From positions 15,190,001 to 15,254,000 of the forward strand of contig CM059625.1 of assembly GCA_030435675.1 (NCBI GenBank): DNA of 64,000 bases, given 5' to 3'. The notes below the pieces were generated by a model. The model did not search any database. It worked only from the letters and a program-made list of their open reading frames with translations, and was not told the origin of the DNA. Both the position numbers and the translations under genes were made by a program. Shown piece by piece: positions 13,001-23,012 of the stretch (the stretch's first letter is position 1; each line of letters starts with the position of its first letter). The DNA is from Steinernema hermaphroditum. Taxonomy: Eukaryota > Nematoda > Chromadorea > Rhabditida > Steinernematidae.

Positions 13001-14085
13001 GTCGGCATCGCAGAGTTCAAATCGGTGTTCCGCGAACAAGCACTTGCGCAAATCCCCTGGCAAATGGCGACGTGGATGATGAAAAACGGTGTTGCGCCGA
13101 ATAGTGCAAAGGGATCAACGACGGTAACGAGCCGATGGCGCAGTAACGATATAACTCGTTCAGGTTATGTATCATCCGAGCACGGCGCCGACACAGAGGC
13201 GACGGCTACAACACCGTTCCGGATCGGTTGACACGAACTCAGAGAACGAAGATTCCTATGGAAGCTTTGGGGGCAACTCCGAGTTTGACTTCAGACCGTG
13301 TTCGGCTAATTCGGACATTCAAAGGATCATTAATGGTTAGCGCAAGTGCTTAAGTTTTGACAAAGTATTAAAATGTTTCAATAGGGACGATAGCGGTGTC
13401 TTTTTCAAATTCAAAGACAACTTCAACGGTATGGGAGTGTGCGTAACGATATCAGAGGAGTGTAGCAAAAATTGACCAAGAGGTCCGGCGATTTTTCTGC
13501 ACTTTTACCCACAAAAGACAGCTTTTTTGTCCGTCACAATCAAACACACGTGGTTATGAAAGCAGCTACTAAAGAAGGTGACATCATCCTGATAGACTTG
13601 TAGCAATGATGGACGGTGATAAGGGTGTACAGCAGGAAATGTCCCAGAGTATGTACGACTTCCGTATTCTACAACTAACACAAACAAACGCATACTAAAG
13701 ATGCGATTTTTCTCTAGGCTAGGCAGTGTTTTGACTACCGTGTCCGAATGGATGTCTTTCGCATCGTCTACCTGGGTAGTGATCAGCTTACCCAATAAGT
13801 GAGAAAACAAACACCGTTAAATAAACATCGGTCTAGTGTTCACTATCTATCCTACAAATGGGAAATTTAGATTCCGAGACACTTTCCATATCGTCTTGCC
13901 CAACAACCAAACGAATGCCAAGCTCAGGCTCGCTGTACGAAGAAGGCGATCGACGGCGATCCCAACCGAACGTTCCACCAAGTCTTGGGGGACTTCGTTC
14001 CTTTTCCATTCAGGCGTCCTCGTCATCGGGTTCCTTCGTCGGGTCGGCTTTCCGTCAGAGGCGGTCCCGAATGTTTGTTGACTAA
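10052..14085 (+). CDS. copine (C2A-C2B-vWA), N terminus unresolved
   Basis: Calcium-dependent phospholipid-binding protein expected at the plasma membrane. Exons: 10052-10148, 10246-10308, 10354-10441, 10489-10592, 10639-10740, 11073-11511, 11556-11659, 11709-11846, 11893-11968, 12352-12476, 12529-12778, 12968-13123, 13164-13335 and 13871-14085. Phases agree throughout, giving 708 residues after the first partial codon. C2A reads IHLRIRDLQV through EYEFDQFQQIKLE; C2B lies in the 439-base exon. The vWA domain shows AIDFSCS (MIDAS DxSxS), AAFGFGAKIPP and VLTIITKGCIKDL. The C terminus is a serine-rich, probably disordered tail. In most copines the third MIDAS site reads TDG; here it is TKG. The start is not fixed: the 10052 exon opens in phase 1 and needs an upstream partner. 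C. elegans nra-1, gem-4 or a cpna gene could be the counterpart. Confidence 0.92.
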
Positions 14086-14796
14086 GGAGCTAATTCTACG
14101 GAATGTATGTACCGTTCCGCAAAAAGACTGTTGCAACTTTACCCTATATGTGATATGCAGATATGCTAAAAATAAATATTTTCCACATATGTTGTTGCGG
14201 AGCTGCTGGATAAGTCGTATGCAATGAAAGAAAGAAGGAAAGGGGCTAAAGGCAACTCGATTGCGAATCGGCAGTCGAGATCTATAAGCAAAGCTGAGGG
14301 ATATGTACGATCAGCTGAGTTTGTCGTCGATAGGTTGCCAATAGCGAATTGCCGACTAACTTTTACTAGCGGCACCGGATCGTGCTTCATCATTTCGCAG
14401 CCATAAATCGTTTATCATGTTGTTTAATCGTTTACCGTAATCTGCGTCCTTTTCGAAGCCCGAAAAATAACTGTTATCGAAATTACTGCCACCAAAAACA
14501 AATATTTTCACAAACTTCAATTTTTGATCTCCAACGGGGAACTACATTTTTCCTTTTTCGAACGCTCTTTGTTTTGTGTCTCACTGTTTGAGACGATTTG
14601 GGATACAGAGAGAGAGGGTGGGTGAGCCCGCACGGTCACCGCGAACTTTATCAGTTAGCAGTTGAACTATTTGTCGTCCTATTCGCGGGCGACGCGCCCT
14701 TAGCCTTTGAGGGTTCAAAACGAGATTTGATAAGAGGTGAATTCGGTTTGCACTCATTTGACAGTCGTCTGAATGCACTATTGGACCGGTGTGACA
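14086..14796. other. intergenic between copine and LACT genes
   Basis: Several overlapping frames (14166-14406, 14581-14912) are open on both strands without splice support. The last few hundred bases probably hold the LACT gene promoter and 5' UTR. Confidence 0.4.
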
Positions 14797-16843
14797 ATGC
14801 TCACCGAATCGAGTGGGCCTTATTCGAAAGCTGTCGCCATACTCATCAGCTCCTTTCTTGCTTTACAACTTGCTACAGAACTTATTCAACTTGCACAATA
14901 TTCGCCTGTTGATCACGGAGGAACATGTTCTCTGGGGTTCGATTCAGTGTGTGAGATTTTCAAGTAAGCCTGCTTCATTAAAGTTTTTTATAAAGTTTGC
15001 CAATTTGCAGGGACAACTTTGCAAGAGGATTTGAAAGGGACGGTGCTCATGTGGCCGTTTATCAGAATTCAAAGCTGAAGGTGAATATTTGGGCTGGATA
15101 TGCAGACACAGAGTCGCGAAGGAAATGGACTCCCGAAACGAGGACTGTGCTCTTTTCAGCGACAAAAGTAAGTAGTTATCGAATCTATTTCATTTTATCT
15201 TCTTTATGTTCATCCTTGATAATATTGTAAACATAGAGAGAGTGCTTGTTACATTCATATTTATGTATTCAACTATTTGCTATCAAACCGGCTTTTCTCT
15301 AATACCTGAGAGCAAGAAATGGCGCAATTTGCTTGACTTTCAACCCTCATCTTAACCGTATCTATTTGTGTTTACTGCAAATTATGAGTCACCTACCACT
15401 GATATAAAAGTGCGCGGCTGCCGCTGTTTCCTTATCAAAAAAGTCAGCTGAATTCGCTAAAGAAACATCGTTTCCAGGCGATAAGCGCCGTCTGTATGGC
15501 CGTGCTTGTTGATCGCGGCTTCGTATCTTATGACGACCTCGTCGTTCACCACTGGCCTGCCTATGGAGCCAACGGAAAGGGCAAGACCACAGTGGAGGAT
15601 ATTCTTACGCATCAGGTATCGGTTTCGCAATCTCTGTCGCATGTATTGTTGTGAAAGTGTTTAGGCTGGGCTACCGTACCTCGCAGAACCGATCTTAATT
15701 GAGCACGCCAAAAATGCTTCCACCATCATGCGAATGATTGAAGAGGCAAAGCCGCTTTGGGAGCCGGGAACGGCGTCCGGCTACCATGCCATCACCTACG
15801 GCTGGCTTGTCGACGGCCTTGTACGCAAGATTGATCCGTTCGGTCGGGATTTGCGAACGTTTTTCCGCGAAGAGATTGCGGAACCGCACGGTAGGCGACG
15901 GTCGTTTAAGCGGCTTCCACTGGTCAAGGTCGTTCAGGGCTCGATTTGGATATCGGAGTGGAACGAGACGAACTGCACCGGATGGCACGTATGACACAAC
16001 CTGGACTGTGGGAGTACGCACGAGACATTATAAAGGACCCAAGGATGCTAGCCATGCTGGCTTTAATGCATCTGAGGCCGGCCGATTCTCATGTTTGGAA
16101 AGTGAGGGACAACACCGAATGGCTTCCGCTGAATTATGTAAGGCTTAACCTTCAAAATATGTCACACTACCAGTAATTGCTGTAATCCAAAGAGTTCATT
16201 GGCGTAACAATCGGTATCTTAGATGAATTGGGGATGAGGGGCAAAGTTTGATGTCTATGAAAATATATGAAAAATCGATTGTATGCTGTCTTTTCTAATC
16301 GGCCGGAACCTTCGATAACAGCATTGACGTACGCACCACACCTCACTTTATTCGATAGCTACCGTGCTCCCTTCATGTAGACATATTTCAGGATACCGTT
16401 CCGTTCAACGATCCGGAAATCCTAGAGCTCAGCATCGGTTCTGCATCAGGTGTCGGAAACGCGAAGCACGTGGCTCGACTCTTCTCCCTAGCCCTTGATG
16501 GCACCCTAATCAGCAACCGCACCCTCAAAGAGATCTCGACTCCAACTCTTGATACGTGGCACTGGGAAAAGGTACCACACTCCAAACTCCTCGTGTGCTC
16601 AGTTATGTATTGTAGGTTGTCATATGGCCTGTTGCAAAAGGTCATGGGTTTTTCTACGACAGTCACCCGGTACTGTGGGGGAAGCGCACCTTTGGACATC
16701 CTGGCTACGGCTGCCAGACAATATTCGTCGATCCAGAAAATGATCTCGTCATCGTTTACGTCTCCAACGGGTTGAAAACTGCCACTAGTGACCTGTGTCA
16801 GTCATATCAGCGCATCCGCGCTGAAGTGTACCGTTCCCTTTAA
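14797..16843 (+). CDS. serine beta-lactamase-like (LACT) membrane or secreted protein
   Basis: Member of the class C beta-lactamase/penicillin-binding-like family kept in nematodes as lact genes, probably a serine hydrolase of unknown substrate. Exons: 14797-14963, 15011-15167, 15478-15615, 15665-15890, 15938-16137, 16392-16571 and 16616-16843, totalling 1296 bases and 431 residues. An N-terminal hydrophobic stretch (AVAILISSFLALQLATELI) is a signal peptide or anchor. The catalytic SxxK is S105-ATK108 in FSATKAIS. The second motif appears as Y194-HAITYGW, and the third as FGHPGYG (H384-P-G386), in place of the KTG of antibiotic lactamases. Length and motif order fit the family. An in-frame ATG at 14773 would add eight residues; 14797 was chosen because the hydrophobic segment then begins nearer the N terminus. 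Confidence 0.92.
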
Positions 16844-17163
16844 ATTTCTGAACGGTTACATCTTGTACATTTCTGCGTTTTGTTGATCTCATTGGCCTAT
16901 GTATAAAGTTTTCGTCTTTTCGATTTTTCCCCTCATCGGCCGCGGTAATCTGCTGCCTGTGGAACGTTTGCATGTTGGGTATGCAAAGAAAGACTGCGGA
17001 ATGCCCTGTCTACCAATTAGTCTGATGCGCAAACTGTCGCAACACTGTGCGCTGGACTTTGTACTGTTGCGAACCGTAATCCAGAAATAATTAGAGGTTC
17101 AGACTGTATAAAAAGGTTTCGGGGGAATGAAAGCAGTTGTAAGGCAGGAGGTTCTAGCTCGAT
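16844..17163. other. 320-base spacer, LACT 3' UTR and next promoter
   Basis: No exon was seen. Two + strand genes only 320 bases apart could be co-transcribed, but no clear intercistronic trans-splice signal can be claimed. Confidence 0.4.
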
Positions 17164-17432
17164 ATGAAGGATCTGTGCCTGGCGTGCGTTGTTTCCCTTG
17201 CTCCTACGTTTGCGCCGTTTGGAATGAAGCCGAAGAGTATGAGGAAGCCCGTGGTTGTAGCTCCGAAGGGGCAAAGGTGATCATTGTGAGAGTTTTATTT
17301 TTTTTTAATTTCCCCTTCAGCGAGGTCAAGAAGGTGGACAAGAAAAAGAACAAGCTGTCGAAGATTGCCTCAGCGTTCGACGGCTTTTTCTCTTGGCAGT
17401 ACTATCGATGGCCGATCATGCCACTCCTTTGA
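17164..17432 (+). CDS. small 74-residue basic protein, probably secreted
   Basis: Unknown small protein. Two exons, 17164-17276 and 17321-17432, sum to 225 bases (74 residues plus stop), with donor GTGATC and acceptor CTTCAG after a T-rich tract. The N terminus MKDLCLACVVSLAPTFA resembles a signal peptide. The middle is lysine-rich (EVKKVDKKKNKLSKIASAF), and the end is aromatic (FFSWQYYRWPIMPLL). This could be a short secreted peptide or a small basic membrane-binding protein. It lies 320 bases downstream of the LACT gene on the same strand. I recognise no family. Confidence 0.6.
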
Positions 17433-17973
17433 TAAGGCGGCCCAGCTCCATTGTTCTACGAAATCGACGGAATGTTCTTTGAATTAGAAGAACGACCAGT
17501 TTCTGTTAATTTATTTGGTGCCGAGTAGCTTAGCTTCAGTTTGTTCGTAGTATTGTTCTGTGTAGTGTATCTATGGCGTTTTATTCAGCGTAATAAAGCT
17601 GCATCGAGCTCATTCGACGTCCGTTATAGTATAGATCGGCACCTTTTATGTTTTGAACTAGTTTGTGCTTTACCAAAAAGCCCGATTTTGTAATCTGAAC
17701 GCACAAACAGAAAAATCAAAGTCCATTCGCTCTCTTTAAAGTTTATTCAATGAGTTGAGTTACTGTTGGAGCCACGATCTCTTCGAATCCTTGAAGATTT
17801 GAAACACCAGTGCTGCCGTAGCCTGCGTGATTGAAAAGCTGTTCACCACCGCCGGGTTGCTGGAGAAAAAAAACCCAGCTAGAATATTGACACCCGCGAA
17901 GCTTTGCAAAACCGGTTAAAAATTTAAGAAAATGAGAACATAACAAGATGTTCAAAAATTGGATAGTTTTCCC
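17433..17973. other. mostly non-coding; one unplaced - strand frame
   Basis: The - strand frame ending at 17743 (QQPGGGEQLFNHAGYG onward) begins just after a good acceptor-like TTTTTTTCTCCAG and could be an alternative last exon of the MULE-related gene. The phase does not join to the exon I place upstream of it, so it is left unassigned. Confidence 0.3.
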
Positions 17974-18720
17974 CTAATTCCCAAAACCGAGCATCAAATC
18001 ATCGTCCGTTATCCACGCTGGCTCCTCTGGGTCCAGGACGAGATCGAACTCGTCATCCGATTGATTTCCAGAACCGCGTACCAACAAACTGGTGATCGTT
18101 TTCGTTGAGAAATTCTTAGCTTTGTGCTTGCAGTAGCGTAAGAGGTCCTAGAATAATATTATGGTCAATGAGAAAATGCTAGATGCTACCAATATGTTTA
18201 ATTCGCGGTCGTCCAGCGAAGCCATCGCGTTAATCAATTTTGTTTTCGCGACGAGCATCCGTTCTTCCGCTCGACTGTTGTCTCTTCTTCGGACCTTCGG
18301 CAGATCTTGGCCCTTGAAGAGTTCTTTGCCTCTGATAGCTTGACTGTTGATTTCTTTTCGCATCTCCTTCAGAAAGAGTCCTAATGGAGGATGCACTGCA
18401 GGAAATAACGACCGGAGTTGATTATACCATCCGATTATGTAAAAGTGGCGATGGACTTGAATTGGTGGACCTGGGGCCTGAGTGAGTAGGTGTTGTTCGT
18501 TGTTTTCTCCCAGGGTTTTTTTCTTTCAGGGTTTTTTTCTCACATAATCCACCAAATATTGGTCAAATATTCGCCGTAATTTCGACAGTTACGGCGCCAG
18601 CTCTTCCGATTATGCGGCTTGCTCTCCGTTCCTAGCACTCCATACCTGTGGATTCGCTTCGACGCAGCGGATTTTGTTGGAAGTGTTGCAAAAAGCAGAA
18701 GATCGGCCTCCACGGTTAAT
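17974..18720 (-). pseudogene. MULE-type transposase remnant, C-terminal part
   Basis: Two - strand exons, 18477-18190 and 18147-17974 (end to start), join in phase 0 and end in TAG. The first reads FYIIGWYNQLRSLFPAVHPP then LGLFLKEMRKE; the second begins DLLRYCKHKAKNF. This is the C-terminal pattern of MULE/FLYWCH-associated transposases, where GWHN, a Hp-containing segment, a basic stretch and a leucine-rich 'LL.Y' segment occur in order. Upstream on the same strand the expected preceding segment (LSKLRRIFDQYLVDY, near 18595-18550) is in frame but interrupted by two stop codons further up (near 18597 and 18624), and no catalytic DDE region is recognised. The likely reading is a decayed element. 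A domesticated gene with unread 5' exons is the alternative. Confidence 0.55.
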
Positions 18721-19771
18721 TATTGATATCTTTGAGTTACATTAAAGTGTCATGCTCTGCTTAGTACTCTTGGTTCAAGAGAGTAAACTGGTAAAAACCG
18801 ATTTCACCGTCACAAAAATCACCATTATCATCCACAATAACATCAGCAGCTACTTACGATTATTTAAACGCTCTAAAAGATGAATAGTTATTCCAGCACA
18901 AATATACTAATGCCACACTAATGATTCGATTAATATCGATATGCAATAGTTACAGTTGCATAGTTACATCCATATTTCGTGGGCATGTCAGAGACTACGG
19001 TAATCACCTTTAGAAATCCTTTCTCCATGGCGTTCGATTGCGACCAATTAGTTACATCAACATTGTCATTTTCCCACACCGGCGTTGCCTCGTGTCATGA
19101 AAGGTAATCCTCGGATAATTGCACTTTTGGAGAGCATAAATACTGTCGGACGCGTAGATTAACGTACCTCTAGCGTTCTGGCATTGTTATCTACCACGTG
19201 ATGAAGAACGTATCACATTTTTTCACCTGCTTTCGGAAAAAAAAACATGCCCCCAAAAAACTCATAATGAGAGAGATTCCAGATTGCCTTTAACAGAAAA
19301 GTAAGTTTCGTCCGAGAAGGCTTCCCAAACTTCTTTTAATAACTTTTCAGCGGTTCGGTGAAGAATTGCCTGGGAGACGTTTCAATACAAGAAGAAGACA
19401 ACGTCCCGGATTGCACGCTTCAACTAATTATACTATTTACGCCTTGGATGTGGCACTGTTAAAAAACAATTAGGCGACTATTCTTCATTATATAAGAACG
19501 ACTTTCATTTGCAGACACAGTTGTTGGTTCTGTTAGAAATAAAGTAGAGTCATCTTACAGGGCAAATAGCTTCCTCGGTCACCCCTTCGATTAATCTGCT
19601 GTCACCTGTTTTTTTCAACGTGAACCTGACCTAAATTGTCAGCGCTGACGACTCAAAAATGCACCAATAAAGACACCGTAGCGATGTGATTATCGTCCAC
19701 TATTATCTTGTTTTGCACTCGAATACAAAACAAATCGCTAGGTATAACGGTCGACGAGTATTTACTCGAAC
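18721..19771. other. intergenic, AT-rich, nothing recognised
   Basis: No open frame of 60 codons and no convincing exon was seen. It may include further decayed MULE sequence that I cannot recognise. Confidence 0.45.
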
Positions 19772-20123
19772 ATGATGTCGACTGCCTTTTTGCGCTTTAT
19801 ATTTGGTATCCGGTAAGTGTTGCTTAAATCTTGTTAAATTGGAGAATTTTTTCAGAAATTAGTAAATAGCCAGCGGTACTGCAATGATATAATCATCGAC
19901 AATTTATCGATAACAGAGGCCACATTCGAAGCCATAGCCATCCCAGCAATAGCATATACTGCCGTATTCATCGGCTGGGCTTATGCATTACATGATTCCT
20001 TTGCTGTAAGTTTTTATAATTATCGATCAGGGAAGCCGTTCGTCATCGCTATTTCAGGCTGCGATGAGCTGCGATGAGATCAGCTCGGCCACTGCACAAG
20101 AGATTCTTCATAAGAAGGAGTGA
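19772..20123 (+). CDS. small one-pass membrane protein, 80 residues
   Basis: Unknown small protein. Exons 19772-19812, 19870-20005 and 20058-20123 sum to 243 bases (80 residues plus stop). The middle exon reads DIIIDNLSITEATFEAIAIP then AIAYTAVFIGWAYALHDSFA, giving one clear transmembrane helix of about 20 residues. The C terminus AQEILHKKE has a KKxx-like dilysine near its end, although not in the canonical position. The last two introns and frames are firm. The first junction is less so: using the stronger acceptor at 19855 keeps exon 2 open but requires an upstream frame with no ATG, whereas the acceptor at 19869 joins to ATG 19772 in phase. No family was recognised. Confidence 0.5.
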
Positions 20124-20399
20124 CATTTTTGTGTGTCTCGTTATTTGTTTGATAAATATCTTAATATTATATTCTTATCAAGAACGTAACTTTCTCCCAA
20201 TGGAGCAAAATTTGACCGTAGGTTAGTTGACCTTTCGGACTGAGCTGCTTGCAAACCACGTTTCGTCTCCAACTCCAAAATAACCGACAGCTCTTAGTGT
20301 TGAGCAGACCTCTGTTTAGCCGAAAAAAAGTGATTGCGTCGATTGCGTTGTTGTGGTGTCATTTAGGGCACAGTTTAAATACACTTTAAAGAGATGTCA

Positions 20400-20626
20400 C
20401 CCTGAAGGTCGCCGACGCTCTGAGGACCACCGAAGACGCAATTCCCGGACCACGAACTCATCTCTCCGAAGAAGATGCGAGCTCAAAAGCCTCCTCTGTG
20501 CCGCAAACGCCCCGAGAAGAAGAAATTCTACTGCCATTTCCGAAGTTTTGCCGTCTCCCACATGCCCCGTGATGCGCGCCGTCTCCGACCGGTTCGCCAT
20601 AAGCGCCACGCCAGGGATGAAGCCGG
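20400..20626 (-). CDS. candidate exon with Walker A-like motif
   Basis: A - strand frame starts after acceptor TCTCGTTTTAG (5' end at 20626) and stays open to a possible donor GTGACA after 20400. It includes GFIPGVALMANRSETARITG followed directly by HVGDGKTSEMAVEF, where GHVGDGKT matches GxxxxGKT. Competing frames are open on the + strand (20353-20811, 152 codons) and on another - frame. Codon quality favours the - frame quoted, but no partner exon was found and the family is unknown. Confidence 0.3.
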
Positions 20627-21389
20627 CTAAAACGAGACATCCTCTGTTTGTCTATTATTCGGTGTCGTGCAAGGCGCAAGCCTTTGATTCACGAAATAAA
20701 CTCGTAAAAACTCGTAAACTCGTTAAATACACTGGATTTAATAGGAATTTACCAATTTCTTTTAGTGAAGAAAGGTGCTCGATGTGGAAGATCACAAAGA
20801 GACCAATATAACATGCACTGCATATTGGGCTTTAGGTTAAGAGTACGCTGCATTTTTTGCTTGGCGAAGCTTTGCTTTGAAGAGATTGACAGGTCTATCT
20901 GGTCTTCAAATACATAAAATAAAACTTGTCCCGGAAACCGACTGACTTGCTCTTTGTAATCACACGAATCAGCTACTGAGAGTGATTTGTAAACAATTAC
21001 AGGTTCCACTTTCCTAGCTCCTTACGCACCCTGTATTCTTCGTTCATTTACAAATGAAATTCTACCGTCTGTAAGTTCCACATTGTTCTTTTCCCTGAAA
21101 ACTTTATTGACACAAAAAATTTTTATAGTTATCAGCAACAAACAATTCTTCATGTAATGCAGATTGCACTTGAACTAAATGCAGGTTACAAAAATCAGGC
21201 ACTTAACCGTAGTGATGAACGTAGGTACATTTTTGAGGGATACTTCACGCAGTCAATTGAGCGACCTGAAAATAGGAAAAGTGAAATGGAGAAAACGCGA
21301 ACGCCTCTAGGGGATGACAGGGGAACCAAGGTTGTAAGGAGGAAAGAGTGTTAGATACGAACGTTTTAGCCTACTTCATCTTCGACAAC
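20627..21389. other. intergenic, nothing recognised
   Basis: Only short shadow frames were seen. The right side is the 3' flank of the GSKIP-like gene. Confidence 0.45.
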
Positions 21390-23012
21390 TTAATCGTCGT
21401 TCATATCGAATATCAGTTCTCCATCCCCTTCATGGTCCGAGTAGGGCGGACTGATCACCATGCGCACTATTTGACTCTCGCTCGGGCATACGGGTCTCGC
21501 GTTCTGTGGGTGGCGGGGTACAAGGAACTGTTTGTAGACACAGACCTCCTCATCGTGTTGGTCGATGTCGGTTTTGAGCTGATTGAGGCGTTCGGTGAGG
21601 CAGTGATTGAAGTGACAGACGTGATTCGGGGAGATGATGGCGAGGACCTGCTTGGCGTTGTCGTAGTATTTGGTGTGCATTTCGAACTGAACATAATCAG
21701 ATGACAATAGCTAACACTATCCATTTCTATTAGTGAGAATATGTTATAATAGAAAAGGAGATTGAAAAATGGAGACAAAAAACGCATTCATCGCAAGGAT
21801 CTTCATTAGTTTATGAAAGAATGCTGAAAGAATGAAAGGGTCCATGCATAATGTATGCCTAGAGAATTCTGAAACAGCTGTCCCTAAGATATTCTGTCCA
21901 TTTTTTGTTCCGAGATCAAAGAACTGCGGACCTCCTTGTTATCCTTAGGTTGCGGCACCTCTCAACAATATGAACGCTCTCTGATCGCTCATTCGATCAT
22001 TCGGTATCATAGAGCAAAAAAATCTTGAACCCAAACCTTAACAGAAATGAGTATTTCTATGTAGGGCCGTGCGATGGATAGAGCAGTTACCCAGCTACCC
22101 AGTTACCAAGAACGTCACTAGAACTGGTGTCCCTGCGATCTAAGGTCTGCATAGAACCTTACCCTTTGCAGCTCAGCTAATTCGGACGTTGCGTTAATCG
22201 TCTTGTTCATTAAAAACCCTTGGCGGTACGTAAATAGAATCATTTAAGAATGACGTAATGTCAACAGCCATTAAAGACGATCATCTCTTTTCATTTTTGG
22301 AACAAATTACCACCCCAAAATCTTTCAATTTGAGGTCACTTCCATGATCTTTAAGAAAGGTCATTTAGCCAACTGTCTGTGTCGAACTCCTATAGGTCAA
22401 AATTCTCTGTATTCACTGATTAGTCTCAAGGCTATTTGATAAGAAGCATTGGAAATGACCTTAAGCACAAAAATTTTCGATGTGAGCATTGAAAAGTGAC
22501 CAGTTTTGTGTCACACAAAGCGTATTGATTGTATTACAACTTACATTTGTGTAATCTCCATTCATGCAATCGGTGTGAACAGAAGCGATACGCCATCCTT
22601 TCATGGTCAACTCCAGTGTGTACGGATGTCCTGCAAACCGATAAAGTCATAAAAATGATAAGAACTGACCGTCCAAGGTTTTGACGTTAACAAAAATCAG
22701 CTCTGCGGTACGTGGAAGCATGTCCGATACGCAAATCGCTTGAACATGAGCAGCCAGTTCGTGAACAGCTGCGATGGCTTCAAGTTCTAGAGGGCCACCT
22801 TCGTGGTTCGGCATCTTTCCACCGAACTGAGCATGACGCTTCCGATTCATGGCCGCGATGTCTTCCAGCGAGATTGGTGAGCTGATGCTGAAACGCATTA
22901 TGATCATCTTTCTGTTGCAAAATATCAATATTTTTGAGTAGTTAATTCTGTAAACTCACCTAGCCCCCGAGTCGGTGTCTTGCTCTTCCCAGTGCTTCAT
23001 CACTTCAGGCAT
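21390..23012 (-). CDS. GSKIP-domain protein (DUF727), 217 residues
   Basis: Homologue of GSK3-beta interacting protein, which in vertebrates binds both GSK3 and the PKA regulatory subunit. Exons (- strand): 23012-22960, 22887-22670, 22630-22545 and 21686-21390, totalling 654 bases. The start MPEVMKHWEEQD is the only ATG that joins in phase. The domain runs from ELEAIAAVHELAAHVQ through SDMLPRTAELIFVNVKTLDG and HPYTLELTMKGWRIASV to SPNHVCHFNHCLTERLNQLK; the final segment corresponds to the GSK3-binding helix. After it comes a 70-residue acidic tail (SPPYSDHEGDGELIFDMNDD) that the roughly 140-residue vertebrate proteins lack. The last intron is 858 bases, the others 39-72 bases. The DUF727 module also occurs in clustered-mitochondria proteins, but length and isolation fit GSKIP. 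Confidence 0.85.

Noticed and set aside
13370..13432. Possible extra copine exon after an AATAG acceptor (GGACGATAGCGG)
   Set aside because: Its donor phase does not join to the terminal exon at 13871, whereas exon 13164-13335 joins to 13871 directly in phase.
20353..20811. + strand open frame of 152 codons
   Set aside because: Composition looks like the antisense of the - strand candidate exon, and it has no recognisable domain. Not fully excluded.
22060..22140. tRNA-like start (GGCCGTGCGATGGATAGAGC)
   Set aside because: The expected paired arms and T loop do not follow, so no cloverleaf can be drawn.
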